64,000 bases of DNA. It comes from Dromiciops gliroides (taxonomy: Eukaryota > Chordata > Mammalia > Microbiotheria > Microbiotheriidae). The translations under genes were made by a program, and so were the position numbers. Positions 58,601 to 64,000 of this stretch are shown here, in pieces. Numbering within the stretch: position 1 is the first letter of the stretch; each line of letters starts with the position of its first letter. The notes beneath the pieces are model-generated. The model did no database searches and had not been told where the DNA came from. It saw only the letters and a list, made by a program, of their open reading frames with translations. Location of the stretch: positions 417,119,669-417,183,668 of the forward strand of contig NC_057862.1 in the NCBI RefSeq assembly GCF_019393635.1, given 5' to 3'.

Positions 58601-61131
58601 TCAATGGGTAGATTTCACGGAGTCCATGAACTTGAATGGGAACCCAATTACATCTTCATTTTCACTCACCTCTAACTGAATTTTGGCATTTCATTCAATT
58701 AAAAAACAAAACAAAAACAAAACATTCTTCTAAGAAGGGGTCCATATTCTAAGAAGGCAGTCCACCAGACTGTCAAAAGGGTGCAAAAAAAAAAAATTAT
58801 GAAGCTCTGTTCTCATCTAATTCCTACTGAATTGTAATTTTTTTCTTCTGGCTTTCAACTCCATGAAGCACAATCACATTTGTAGGCTGTGTACATCACA
58901 GCTAGGCAGGGGTGATTGTCAACATTTTGTGAATGAGCAAATTGGAGTGTGGAAGAGAAGGAAAGCAAGCTGCTTCCAGAGCTGGACTTTTGACTGACCA
59001 CTAGGTGCTGTGGTTCCACTGGTGGGATATGTGACACAGAGGCTGGAACTCCCAAGTTTTGTTTCTGGGCCTGTCCCTCCTTCCTCCCCACCCCTGCATG
59101 TGCTAGAGATCCTGTTGGGAAATCCTCTTTGATCTCTTCATATGTTGGTTTTCCCTTCTTCCTGATAGGTTTGCATTATTGGCATCTCTTCCCATAGTCA
59201 TTTGGAGATTTTGAGGCAGGATCAGTCTCTGATCAACCTGCATTTGGGGTTACTTTTGGAAGATCCTGTAGGAAGAGGGGTGTGTGTCTGCATACTAACT
59301 CAACTACCAACTAGGCACTAAAGTTAACGGGTACCATTACCATGGAACCCAGAGATAGAACCAAGTCCATTGTCCAAGAGTTGGGCCTTGGGGACTTTCT
59401 GTAGCAAGCATCCTGTGGCCTTGCCCTTTGAAGGTTTAGGTTAGGAGCTTCAAAATGAATATATGGGATGGTGCTTGGGGACAGGGAGAGGCCTATATCC
59501 CACGTGGCCCAGGCAGAGGCTCTTGTCTGACATAGAAGGAAAGGTGCCTATAACAAAGATTCTATTGATCCCAGGGCATTTGAGACCCAAATGACTCGCC
59601 TAGAGGCTGAATTTGTTCGAAGAGAGGCCCCTCCATCCTATGGCCAACTCATTGCCCAGGGCCTCATCCCCCCAGTGGAGGACTTCCCTGTCTACAATGC
59701 ATCTCAGGTAAGGCATGTCCCTGGGTCTTATTTTTGGATTCCCTTCCCTGAGCCATGGGGGCCAGTGGTGATGATGGGTGTGTGTGGGGGAGGGCAGGGT
59801 TGTGTGTTGGGGTGCATTATGGAATGCTTCAAAGAGATTTAATTTCGTTTTAAAAAAAAACACCAATACAGGCTATTTGGCCCTATTAGGGACGAGGGTA
59901 ACCCTAAATCAGAATACTATTGGGTGCTAAAAAAAAAAAGATTGGATAGAGGCAGCTAGGTGGCACAGTGGATAAAGCACCAGCCCTGGATTCAGGAGGA
60001 CTTGAGTTCAAATCTAACCTCAGACACTTGACATTTACTGGGCAAATCACTTAACACACATTGCCCCACCAAAAAAAAAAAAAGATTGGAGAGGGCAGGG
60101 GTGTCTTTGGCCCATGGCCCAGATCAAAAATGGGAGGACATTTAGCCCATTTCCAAGCCCTCTGCCTCTATCTGTGACATTGTGGACTCAAGTTAGCTAT
60201 GGGTCTCAAAGTAAAATGTTTAGACCCAACAGAGATGGCAGATTGAGACATGGACCAGGTGATGTTTTCAGGGCCACTCAGGCTTTGGGTTCTCAGCTCT
60301 TTGGGGAAGTTGGGGAATTTATCTCATGACAGGCTGTACAGAGGGAGAGGATTCACCATAGATCAGAGGGAAGAAGGAGGAAGGTATAGTGGGAGCTAGC
60401 ATCTCGATGATGATGTTGGGCTTGTGTTGCAGGCATCGGTACTGCAGAACATCAGGACGGCCATGAGACGCCAGATGCGGCGCCACACTTCTCGTCGGAG
60501 TGCCTCCCGCCGCCGCCTGGGCCGCATCTGGAACAGACTGTTCCACCGACCCCGGGCGCGAGGGCAGATCCCACTGCTGACTCCATCACGTGCCTCACAG
60601 ACTGTGCTGGGGGATGGGATCATTCGCCGGGCCGGGGGCACCTCCTCGAGCCCCACTGTGTCCTCTACAGGGCCTCCTCCCATGCCCCCAGAGACTGTAG
60701 GTCAGGTGGTGGGGGATGGGCCACCAGCTGTTTCCAGCTGTGCCCTGGTAACTGAAACAGAACCCTTGGGGTCCCCCGCCCCAGGCACTGCAGCTCCTAC
60801 TTGTGCAGCACATGGCCTAGAGCCCAGGCACTTGAACAAGGAGCTCAGAGCCACTGGCCCTGCCGAGCCAAGAAAGGCCTTCAGAGACCCCTTGTCCGAA
60901 AGTGTTGCCGAGAGGCTCCAAACCCAGGGTGACCCCCGAGGTACCAGTTCTCCCCCGCGGAGTGAGGGACCGGTTCGGCTGCCCCTCAGGAAGCGGGAAC
61001 CAGTCTCCTCAGGTGGTTCTCTGCGTCCACTCCAGACATGCCAAGAGGAGCCCCTAGGTGTCCATGGGCCAACTTCACCCCACTCCTTGCTTTCTGATGC
61101 CAGTGATGATGAGTCCCTCCTGGTGTGCTGA
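35524..61131 (+). CDS. LRP3: LRP3, low-density lipoprotein receptor-related protein 3 (complete, 7 coding exons)
   Basis: Join of 35524-35596, 41928-41975, 48749-48887, 56484-56692, 57211-58297, 59575-59707 and 60433-61131: 2388 nt, 795 residues plus stop, all junctions GT/AG and in frame. The protein closely follows human LRP3 as I recall it (about 770 residues). Order: signal peptide about 1-36; CUB1 43-156 (C43/C72, C99/C118); LDLR-A1 164-198 and A2 210-247, both with DG(D/N)SDE-type calcium loops; CUB2 252-365; LDLR-A3 373-401 (loop weakened to GGKDEEGC), A4 404-440, A5 443-477; membrane span about 485-507; cytoplasmic tail 508-795. The tail has a PPSY motif (538-541), an Arg-rich stretch (about 571-607) and a terminal acidic DESLL (789-793), a DXXLL-type sorting signal. 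There is no NPxY. Family knowledge: LRP3/LRP10/LRP12 are cell-surface and endosomal receptors whose ligands are poorly defined. The start is chosen by homology (MEKPPAAGLEG) and a strong Kozak context (A at -3, G at +4). Confidence 0.97.
35661..37101 (+). other. LRP3 intron 1, proximal part
   Basis: Contains a short GT run (35664-35692) and C/G runs. No repeat family recognised; may hold downstream promoter elements. Confidence 0.5.
37102..37240 (+). mobile_element. CORE-SINE in LRP3 intron 1
   Basis: Complete copy. AATAAGTGTACTTCCA flanks it (37087-37101 and 37241-37256). Confidence 0.94.
37257..40160 (+). other. LRP3 intron 1, middle part
   Basis: A short GCT run lies at 37,759-37,781. 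Otherwise I recognise no repeat or exon. Confidence 0.5.
40165..40244 (+). repeat. (TG)n(AG)n compound microsatellite
   Basis: About 10 TG units followed by about 29 AG units in LRP3 intron 1. Confidence 0.97.
40584..40646 (+). repeat. (GT)n microsatellite
   Basis: About 31 uninterrupted GT units in LRP3 intron 1. Confidence 0.97.
40811..41053 (-). mobile_element. SINE with BovB/RTE-like segment and CORE
   Basis: GTTGTTGTTGTTCAATCGTG, TGACTCTTCATGACCC, then a core with GAGGAAACTGAGGCAAACAG and CCACCTAGCTG. LRP3 intron 1. Confidence 0.8.
41110..41335 (+). mobile_element. MIR-like CORE-SINE, same tail type as 4420-4645
   Basis: GGCATAGTGGAGACAGCTGG, CTCTCAGTGTCCCCAACTAC, GCAGAGCAGGTGCCCATTTG. 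LRP3 intron 1. Confidence 0.65.
41450..41785 (+). repeat. TATG/TGTATA-rich low-complexity block
   Basis: Degenerate TA/TG/ATGT repeats over more than 300 bp, starting CACACATACACATACA. It ends about 140 bp before exon 2. Explains a Tyr/Cys/Val-rich ORF that is not a gene. Confidence 0.9.
41928..41975 (+). CDS. LRP3: LRP3 coding exon 2 (48-nt micro-exon)
   Basis: Codes for VNLFLTGRLSSAVPSL, the rest of the signal-peptide core and the likely cleavage region (after SSA, about residue 36). The acceptor is CTTGCAG at 41921-41927 and the donor GTAAG at 41976. Phases 1 and 1 make it skippable in frame; skipping would remove most of the signal peptide. It was found by matching the human LRP3 junctions, being too short to stand out as an ORF. 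Confidence 0.93.
42965..43180 (-). mobile_element. hAT-like non-autonomous DNA transposon remnant in LRP3 intron 2
   Basis: TTCTTAACCTTTTTGGATCA, GACCTC-like ATGAACCTCTTTGGTAGTC, TGGTGAAGCTTAGGAACTCC and CAAGTTCATGAACCCCCTGA. Same family as 15135-15360 and 58562-58805, in the opposite direction. Confidence 0.45.
43620..43789 (-). mobile_element. CORE-SINE in LRP3 intron 2
   Basis: Flanked by GGTACATAGAACTTAG at 43604-43619 and 43790-43805. Confidence 0.95.
44415..44578 (+). mobile_element. MIR-like SINE fragment in LRP3 intron 2
   Basis: CCTCAGTTGCCACATATGTA, AAATGAGAGTGATGAACTAG, TCTTTCCAGCTCTTAATC. Confidence 0.65.
44795..44948 (-). mobile_element. CORE-SINE in LRP3 intron 2
   Basis: Minus-strand copy with a TTTA-repeat tail and CACCACCTAGCTGCCCC end. 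Confidence 0.92.
45690..45990 (+). repeat. Pyrimidine (CT)-rich low-complexity tract
   Basis: About 300 bp dominated by TCTCTGTCTC and CCTTCC units in LRP3 intron 2. Source of Ser/Leu- and Arg/Glu-rich spurious ORFs. Confidence 0.93.
46640..46885 (+). mobile_element. THER/MIR-type CORE-SINE in LRP3 intron 2
   Basis: GACCTGAGTTCAAATCCTTC, AAAATGGGAATAATAATAAT, GCACTTTGCAAACCTTAAAA. Confidence 0.75.
46890..47300 (-). repeat. Possible solo LTR-like or other marsupial repeat
   Basis: This block (AATGAGTGGTCGCCAATAAA ... GTTAGACTTTTAGGCATTTA ... GGTGGCGTCATTCCAATCG) sits inside the end of a SINE and looks like a dispersed marsupial repeat. LTR identity and orientation are tentative; no internal parts are seen. 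A relic at most. Confidence 0.3.
47345..47460 (+). mobile_element. MIR-like SINE fragment
   Basis: TAGCTGTGTGATCCTGGGCC, TCAGTTTCCTCACCTGTATA, AAGGTCCCTTCCAGGGC. Confidence 0.65.
47475..47730 (-). mobile_element. MIR-type SINE in LRP3 intron 2
   Basis: AGCCTCACAACAACTCTGTG, AGGTAGGTAGGGAGTGAGGA and AGTTACACAGCTAGCAAGTA. Confidence 0.65.
47812..48062 (+). mobile_element. THER/MIR-type CORE-SINE in LRP3 intron 2
   Basis: GTGATAGCTAGGTGGCACAG through TCATCTGTAAAATGGGAATT to ATAAATGCTAGCTATTATTA. Confidence 0.85.
48749..48887 (+). CDS. LRP3: LRP3 coding exon 3 (first half of CUB1)
   Basis: Starts in phase 1 after TCCTTTAG and codes for residues 41-87, including C43, C72 and the N71 glycosylation sequon (NCS). 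The donor is GTACGG at 48888. Intron 3, 7596 bp, is the longest and carries the SINE/L1 composite. Confidence 0.95.
49145..49335 (-). mobile_element. MIR/L2-type fragment in LRP3 intron 3
   Basis: AGGCTGGAAGGGATCTTAGA, CAGAGAGGTTAAGTGATTTA, GAGTCACACAGGTAGCAAGG. Confidence 0.6.
49336..51485 (+). other. LRP3 intron 3, left unassigned part
   Basis: Mid-GC, low in recognisable repeats. Several overlapping ORFs on both strands near 49,820-50,460 have no known similarity and no splice support. Confidence 0.5.
51490..51740 (-). mobile_element. MIR-type SINE in LRP3 intron 3
   Basis: TAAGCATTTATTAAGCATCC, GATTCTCACAGCAACCCTGG, GAGAAAACTGAGGCAGACAG. Confidence 0.7.
52761..52917 (+). mobile_element. 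CORE-SINE abutting the young L1 in LRP3 intron 3
   Basis: Complete head and core, tail with CA repeats. Flanked by AAGCCAATTAGGT at 52748-52760 and 52918-52930. Confidence 0.95.
52931..55041 (+). mobile_element. Young 5'-truncated L1 in LRP3 intron 3
   Basis: About 540 uninterrupted ORF2 codons to TGA at 54553-54555, then a 3' tail with a G-rich stretch and poly(A). The frame shows the post-RT region (NNWKDINCSWIGRANIVKMT, KFIWKNKK, YKAAVIKTIWYW) and the Cys/His knuckle CWRGCGKIGTLMHCWWSC. The endonuclease and RT catalytic parts are absent, so it is a dead 5'-truncated copy. It lies in sense within LRP3. Right target copy AAGCCAATTAGG at 55042-55053. Confidence 0.95.
55060..56483 (+). other. 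LRP3 intron 3, right part
   Basis: No recognised repeat. Two short ORFs (55282-55521 and 55528-55794) lack similarity that I know. Ends in the exon 4 acceptor. Confidence 0.5.
56484..56692 (+). CDS. LRP3: LRP3 coding exon 4 (second half of CUB1)
   Basis: Codes for SFRNFDVEESHQC through SYIRG, residues 87-157, with the C99/C118 pair. The acceptor TAG at 481-483 of this kilobase gives the residues found in human LRP3. A second AG lies 6 nt downstream (see findings). The donor is GTAGTG at 56693. Confidence 0.94.
57211..58297 (+). CDS. LRP3: LRP3 coding exon 5 (LDLR-A1/A2, CUB2, LDLR-A3-A5, membrane span)
   Basis: A single 1087-nt exon carries most of the extracellular part and the membrane segment, residues 157-519. 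It runs from KLGQAACQPDEFLCGNGKC to SLRTQEYR. Cysteine spacing marks five LDLR-A modules and one CUB (YDDYVQVYDG in CUB2). The hydrophobic segment VITAALIGSLVCGLLLVIAL is flanked by a basic KVIT start and KLYSLR end, fitting a type I span. Relative to the human protein as I recall it, the loop before LDLR-A3 is about ten residues shorter (PCGSDEGCFSE). The acceptor is CCCGCAG and the donor GTGAGC at 58298. The exon is notably GC-rich compared with the flanking introns. Confidence 0.97.
58366..58560 (+). mobile_element. CORE-SINE in LRP3 intron 5
   Basis: GGGCAGCTAGGTGCATCAGT head; the tail has grown into CAAAA repeats. Confidence 0.9.
58562..58805 (+). mobile_element. hAT-like non-autonomous DNA transposon remnant in LRP3 intron 5
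   Basis: AGTCCATGAACTTGAATGGG, ACATCTTCATTTTCACTCAC and AGTCCACCAGACTGTCAAAA run in the same order as 15135-15360. Confidence 0.5.
58806..59574 (+). other. LRP3 intron 5, right part
   Basis: No recognised repeat or alternative exon. Confidence 0.5.
59575..59707 (+). CDS. LRP3: LRP3 coding exon 6 (juxtamembrane tail, PPSY motif)
   Basis: Codes for residues 519-563, from RAFETQMTRLEAEFVRREAP through PPSYGQLIAQGLIPPVEDF to VYNASQ. It is nearly identical to human LRP3 and similar to LRP10 in the PPSYGQLIAQG block. PPSY fits the PPxY consensus bound by WW domains, such as those of NEDD4-type ligases; binding here is inference. The acceptor is ATCCCAG and the donor GTAAGG at 59708. Confidence 0.95.
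59950..60080 (+). mobile_element. CORE-SINE in LRP3 intron 6
   Basis: Shortened core. AAAAGATTGGA occurs on both sides. Confidence 0.9.
60433..61131 (+). CDS. LRP3: LRP3 coding exon 7 (distal cytoplasmic tail and stop)
   Basis: Codes for residues 564-795 and TGA at 61129-61131. It begins ASVLQNIRTAMRRQMRRH, with an Arg-rich block conserved in human, then passes through a Pro/Ser/Thr-rich, weakly conserved stretch, and ends SDASDDESLLVC. The tail is longer than the human one, which accounts for most of the greater total length. The acceptor is GTTGCAG at 60426-60432. Confidence 0.95.
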   Translation, partial: ASVLQNIRTAMRRQMRRHTSRRSASRRRLGRIWNRLFHRPRARGQIPLLTPSRASQTVLGDGIIRRAGGTSSSPTVSSTGPPPMPPETVGQVVGDGPPAVSSCALVTETEPLGSPAPGTAAPTCAAHGLEPRHLNKELRATGPAEPRKAFRDPLSESVAERLQTQGDPRGTSSPPRSEGPVRLPLRKREPVSSGGSLRPLQTCQEEPLGVHGPTSPHSLLSDASDDESLLVC

Positions 61132-63700
61132 TGTGGCCCCTGCTACAATGGAGTGGCGGGAAGTGTCTCAAGTCTGACAGGGTGACCTCACACTACTTGC
61201 TGTGACCATTTCCCGGGAGAGGTGACTGGACTAAACATGGGTGGTTGGGGCCCCTGGCGGGCATATCAGCTGTCACCATCCAGACTGGGGGAATACTCCT
61301 GCCCTTCACCACCTCTCCCAATCCTCCTTGTCCGTGTTTTACAATCAGGGAATACAAGATGATTTTTACCCTTGTTATGGTTTTCTTTCTTTTCTTTGTC
61401 AAGGATTCCTCATTAGAGGCCTGGCTGGGTAGGTGGGGTTGGATATGGTGAAAGGGTCACATGTGCTTGCCTAGAAGTGTCAATGTTTTCTTGAGAGAGC
61501 TCAGAGCTCTGTTAGGCACCTAGCTGCCTGAGTGGCCTTTCCCAGTGTGGGCATGATATGGGTGCTGGGTTTCCCTGCCAGCTTTTTCTGAAAACTTCAT
61601 TCAAAATTTGAGGTGTCCAGTGAAGAAGGTTATATACCAAGAAAGGGACAATGAGCCCAGTTCTAGGACAGTCTGAACCTGGTTTGGGGGGTGCCCAAAG
61701 AAGTTATGGCTGGGATAGCCTGAGTGAAGTTATCTGTATAAGGCATGAGCTTGGGCATGTATCCCTTCAAAAGATGGGGTAAGACCAGTTCCTTTGGGGT
61801 ATGGTAGGAACAGCTTGAGGGGGAAAGGTTAAATATCAGAGTACTCTACTATAGTCCTTAAATCTATAGGCGGAGAAGCAAGACCACCTTAGGGTTGAGA
61901 TTAGGCTCACTATGTAACTAGCCTGGAATGACCAGGGCTTTGACATAGGGCACCAAATTTAGAGGGACCACCCTGAGATGACTTGTTCTGTTATTTCTCT
62001 TGGACACACTTTGTGGTATAGAAATTCCTAGTAACCTCTCTGGTATCAGGTGCTATTGGCCACAGTAAGGGCAAAGATCTGGGGGGCCAAGATGGAAGTA
62101 GGGGATTTCATATGGCCAGTCCATTCTTTGCTTCTTTATTTTTGTCTCCAATTCTCACATATATGGAGATGGCTGAGCAAGCCCGCCTATTTGTTCTCCA
62201 ACACATTCACCTGTGTACATACGGCCAGTGAAGGTTCAGGAGGTAGGTTGTAAAGTATTATTGGGAAAGAAAGCTGGGGAGTGGGGACAAAGATTCAGAA
62301 AAGCTCAATGGTTCCCGCTGCTGTGCCCCTCCTTGAGGTTGGCTGGGTCCCAGAAGCCCCAGACCTCACCATCTTTTCCCTCCTTTAGAATGCTCACACC
62401 ATAAGATGAAGCCAAGTTCAAGAGGACCCATCAACATTCAGGGCTCAGGGCAGTGTTTGCACATATCTCTGGGTCTGGATACAGGTGGTGGTTATTGACT
62501 GATGTAGCTCCTGAGGCCTCGGGACTGAAGCTGCCCTCCTGCTGCTCACAGAGCCATGACAAGGGTAATTCATCCTGTGACTAGCTCTAGGGTGGCAGAA
62601 ATGTCTTTCATCAGGGTGACATGCAGGCACCCACAAATTCTTGTGGGTTCTTTCCCTGTGCTGCAGTGGTTTGGGATTTCTGCTGCCAAGGGGAGGAGCC
62701 CCTCTGGATCAGCTGTCATTCAGATGAACAGCTATGGTGCTCATCCTAAGCCTCGGTTTTACCAGGTCCATTCCTGACACTTCCACCCAGTCCTGTTCAC
62801 TCCCTTTCAGTGCACAAATCAACCTCATTCCAGCTGTCTTGCTTGGTCACATCTTTATAGAGGAAGGGGCAGCCCCCCCAAATCTTTTCTTCCCCCCTGC
62901 AAACCTTTTTAAGTTGACATTGCTATTTCTGTCTTTTAGAGAAGCCTGCTTTGTTAATCCCAGTTCCACCCACGGCAGATGGAAAATGCTGGAAAATCAG
63001 CCCAATCCTCCCTCCAGCCCTAGCCTATCATCATCCTTTGTTGTCTCTATCTCTTCCCCCTGCTGTCTTTTCCTGGCGTCCATTATTTCTCGTACCAATC
63101 AAGTATGACTAGGGGCCAAGAATAAGTGAAAGACAAGGATATTCATTTTTTCTTGAAAAGGTGTTTGAGAAAGGAACGGGGTCCCCATATTCAGACTACA
63201 GGATCCTCTCAGGTATGAGTGACTGGTGTTTCCTCCATTCTCAAGATTAATCTCCTAAAATTCTCCTTTCTTTGCATAAAGGTGGAACTCCTTCAAACTT
63301 GCCTACTGACCATATGCCCTCAACCTGTGGCCATCCAGGGCCTGAACCATGCATGAGCTGTGACTATATTATATGGAATTACAAATCCAGTATATGTGAC
63401 CATATTGGTTCTATTTCTTTTTTCCCCCTCTGAGATGGGAAGCTGTCAGGCAGAGGTATGAGTATGGGCCTGTATTCCCAGTTTGGCTGGCCCATCAGGA
63501 CTTGAGCTAGTTCACCTGGCCGCCATACATTGTACTTCCAAATCAACCTTACTGATAGACTGAACCAAGTGTCAGCATTAACCAATTGCATCCTTGTTTT
63601 ATTTATAGACTTCCTGCTGTTTGCATAGCTAGGGTGGGCTGATCTAGGGTGGGAACTGGTGTTTGGGAGAGGGTTGCTATTAAAAGTGTCTACGAAACAT
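61132..63700 (+). other. LRP3: LRP3 3' untranslated region and downstream flank
   Basis: No clear repeat and no convincing ORF. I see no AATAAA between the stop codon and 63,700. CATAAA (63275-63280) and ATTAAA (63679-63684) are the only candidate plus-strand signals noticed, so the true 3' end is uncertain. Human LRP3 has, as I recall, a 3'UTR near 1-1.5 kb. Confidence 0.5.
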
Positions 63701-63785
63701 ATCTTTTTTTTCCCCAAGAAAACTTTTTCAAAAACAAAAACATAACATGTAAACAAAAAAATCTACTTGAGTCTTGATAAGCATC
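63580..63785 (-). other. SLC7A10: SLC7A10 3'UTR with AATAAA
   Basis: Minus-strand sequence after the SLC7A10 stop. AATAAA on the minus strand (plus-strand TTTATT, 63598-63603) lies about 185 nt past the stop and would give cleavage near 63,575-63,590. The short 3'UTR is an inference from this signal. Confidence 0.6.
63679..63684 (+). promoter_or_regulatory. Candidate ATTAAA poly(A) signal for LRP3
   Basis: The hexamer ATTAAA is the commonest variant poly(A) signal. If used, the LRP3 transcript would overlap the SLC7A10 3'UTR on the other strand. It could also be chance. Confidence 0.25.
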
Positions 63786-63916
63786 TCATTGTGTCTTCAA
63801 AGTCTTTTCACTTCCAGGGAGGGTGGGGTGAGGGCAGGGACCATTTTCCTCTTCAGGGGCATCACTCTGAGGGTATACCACGAAGCACAACTTCTGGCCC
63901 CACCATGTAATGCACT
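63786..63916 (-). CDS. SLC7A10: SLC7A10 (Asc-1) last coding exon, C-terminal 42 residues
   Basis: Read on the minus strand, the exon starts after an acceptor (CTGCCCTTAG) at 63917-63926 and ends with TGA at 63786-63788. It codes for ITWWGQKLCFVVYPQSDAPE then EENGPCPHPTLPGSEKTLKT and Q. Human Asc-1 ends, as I recall, THWGQELCFVVYPQDAPEEE and ENGPCPP..., so the match is clear over about 25 residues, with divergence at the extreme end. It starts mid-codon (two bases, AG), fitting GAG (Glu) completed from the exon outside the window. SLC7A10 is a twelve-span transporter for small neutral L- and D-amino acids (Gly, Ser, Ala), working as a heterodimer with SLC3A2. This exon is the cytosolic C-terminal tail. 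The position tail-to-tail with LRP3 matches the human order. Confidence 0.9.
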
Positions 63917-64000
63917 CTAAGGGCAGACAGAAGCCGTTAGGCGAAGGCTAGGACTGGCCACCTTGCTTTGCAAATCACTTTTTGGTTTGCAGAAATCTGA
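63917..64000 (-). other. SLC7A10: SLC7A10 last intron, 3' part
   Basis: Sequence upstream (minus strand) of the last SLC7A10 exon, with a pyrimidine tract next to the acceptor. The rest of the gene lies beyond the window. Confidence 0.75.

Overview
The window is mammalian nuclear DNA, almost certainly marsupial. More than 25 copies of a tRNA-derived CORE-SINE (heads starting GGGGCAGCTAGGTGG, core ending near GGGTCACACAGCTAG) lie among marsupial-type L1 pieces, a BovB-like RTE LINE, L2, CR1/L3 and MIR-like SINEs. The species cannot be fixed from the sequence alone.

Layout: bases 1 to about 34,800 hold no host gene I can support. This is an intergenic stretch built mostly of nested retroelements. 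A GC-rich, CpG-rich promoter region (about 34,830-35,660) then starts LRP3 on the plus strand. Seven coding exons (35,524-61,131) join into a 795-residue type I membrane receptor: signal peptide, CUB, two LDLR-A, CUB, three LDLR-A, one membrane span, long cytoplasmic tail. All splice junctions have GT/AG ends and keep frame. Introns 1-3 are 6-8 kb each and hold SINEs, microsatellites and a young 2.1 kb L1 piece; introns 4-6 are short.

At the right edge, on the minus strand, lies the last coding exon of SLC7A10 (Asc-1, a neutral amino-acid transporter), tail-to-tail with LRP3. LRP3 beside SLC7A10 is also the human 19q13 order, so the synteny supports both calls. Only 42 codons of SLC7A10 are in the window.

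Most interesting: (a) at three places two retroelements were inserted at the same target site, leaving three copies of one short target sequence; (b) a CAG-type repeat in the LRP3 5' leader lies in an ORF that is open and in frame with the LRP3 start, so a 128-residue Ser/Leu-rich N-terminal extension is formally possible; (c) a tandem splice acceptor at LRP3 exon 4; (d) an RTE LINE whose 5' part is inverted; (e) a BovB-like RTE; (f) an unassigned long dispersed repeat present several times. I found no evidence for a wholly new gene system.
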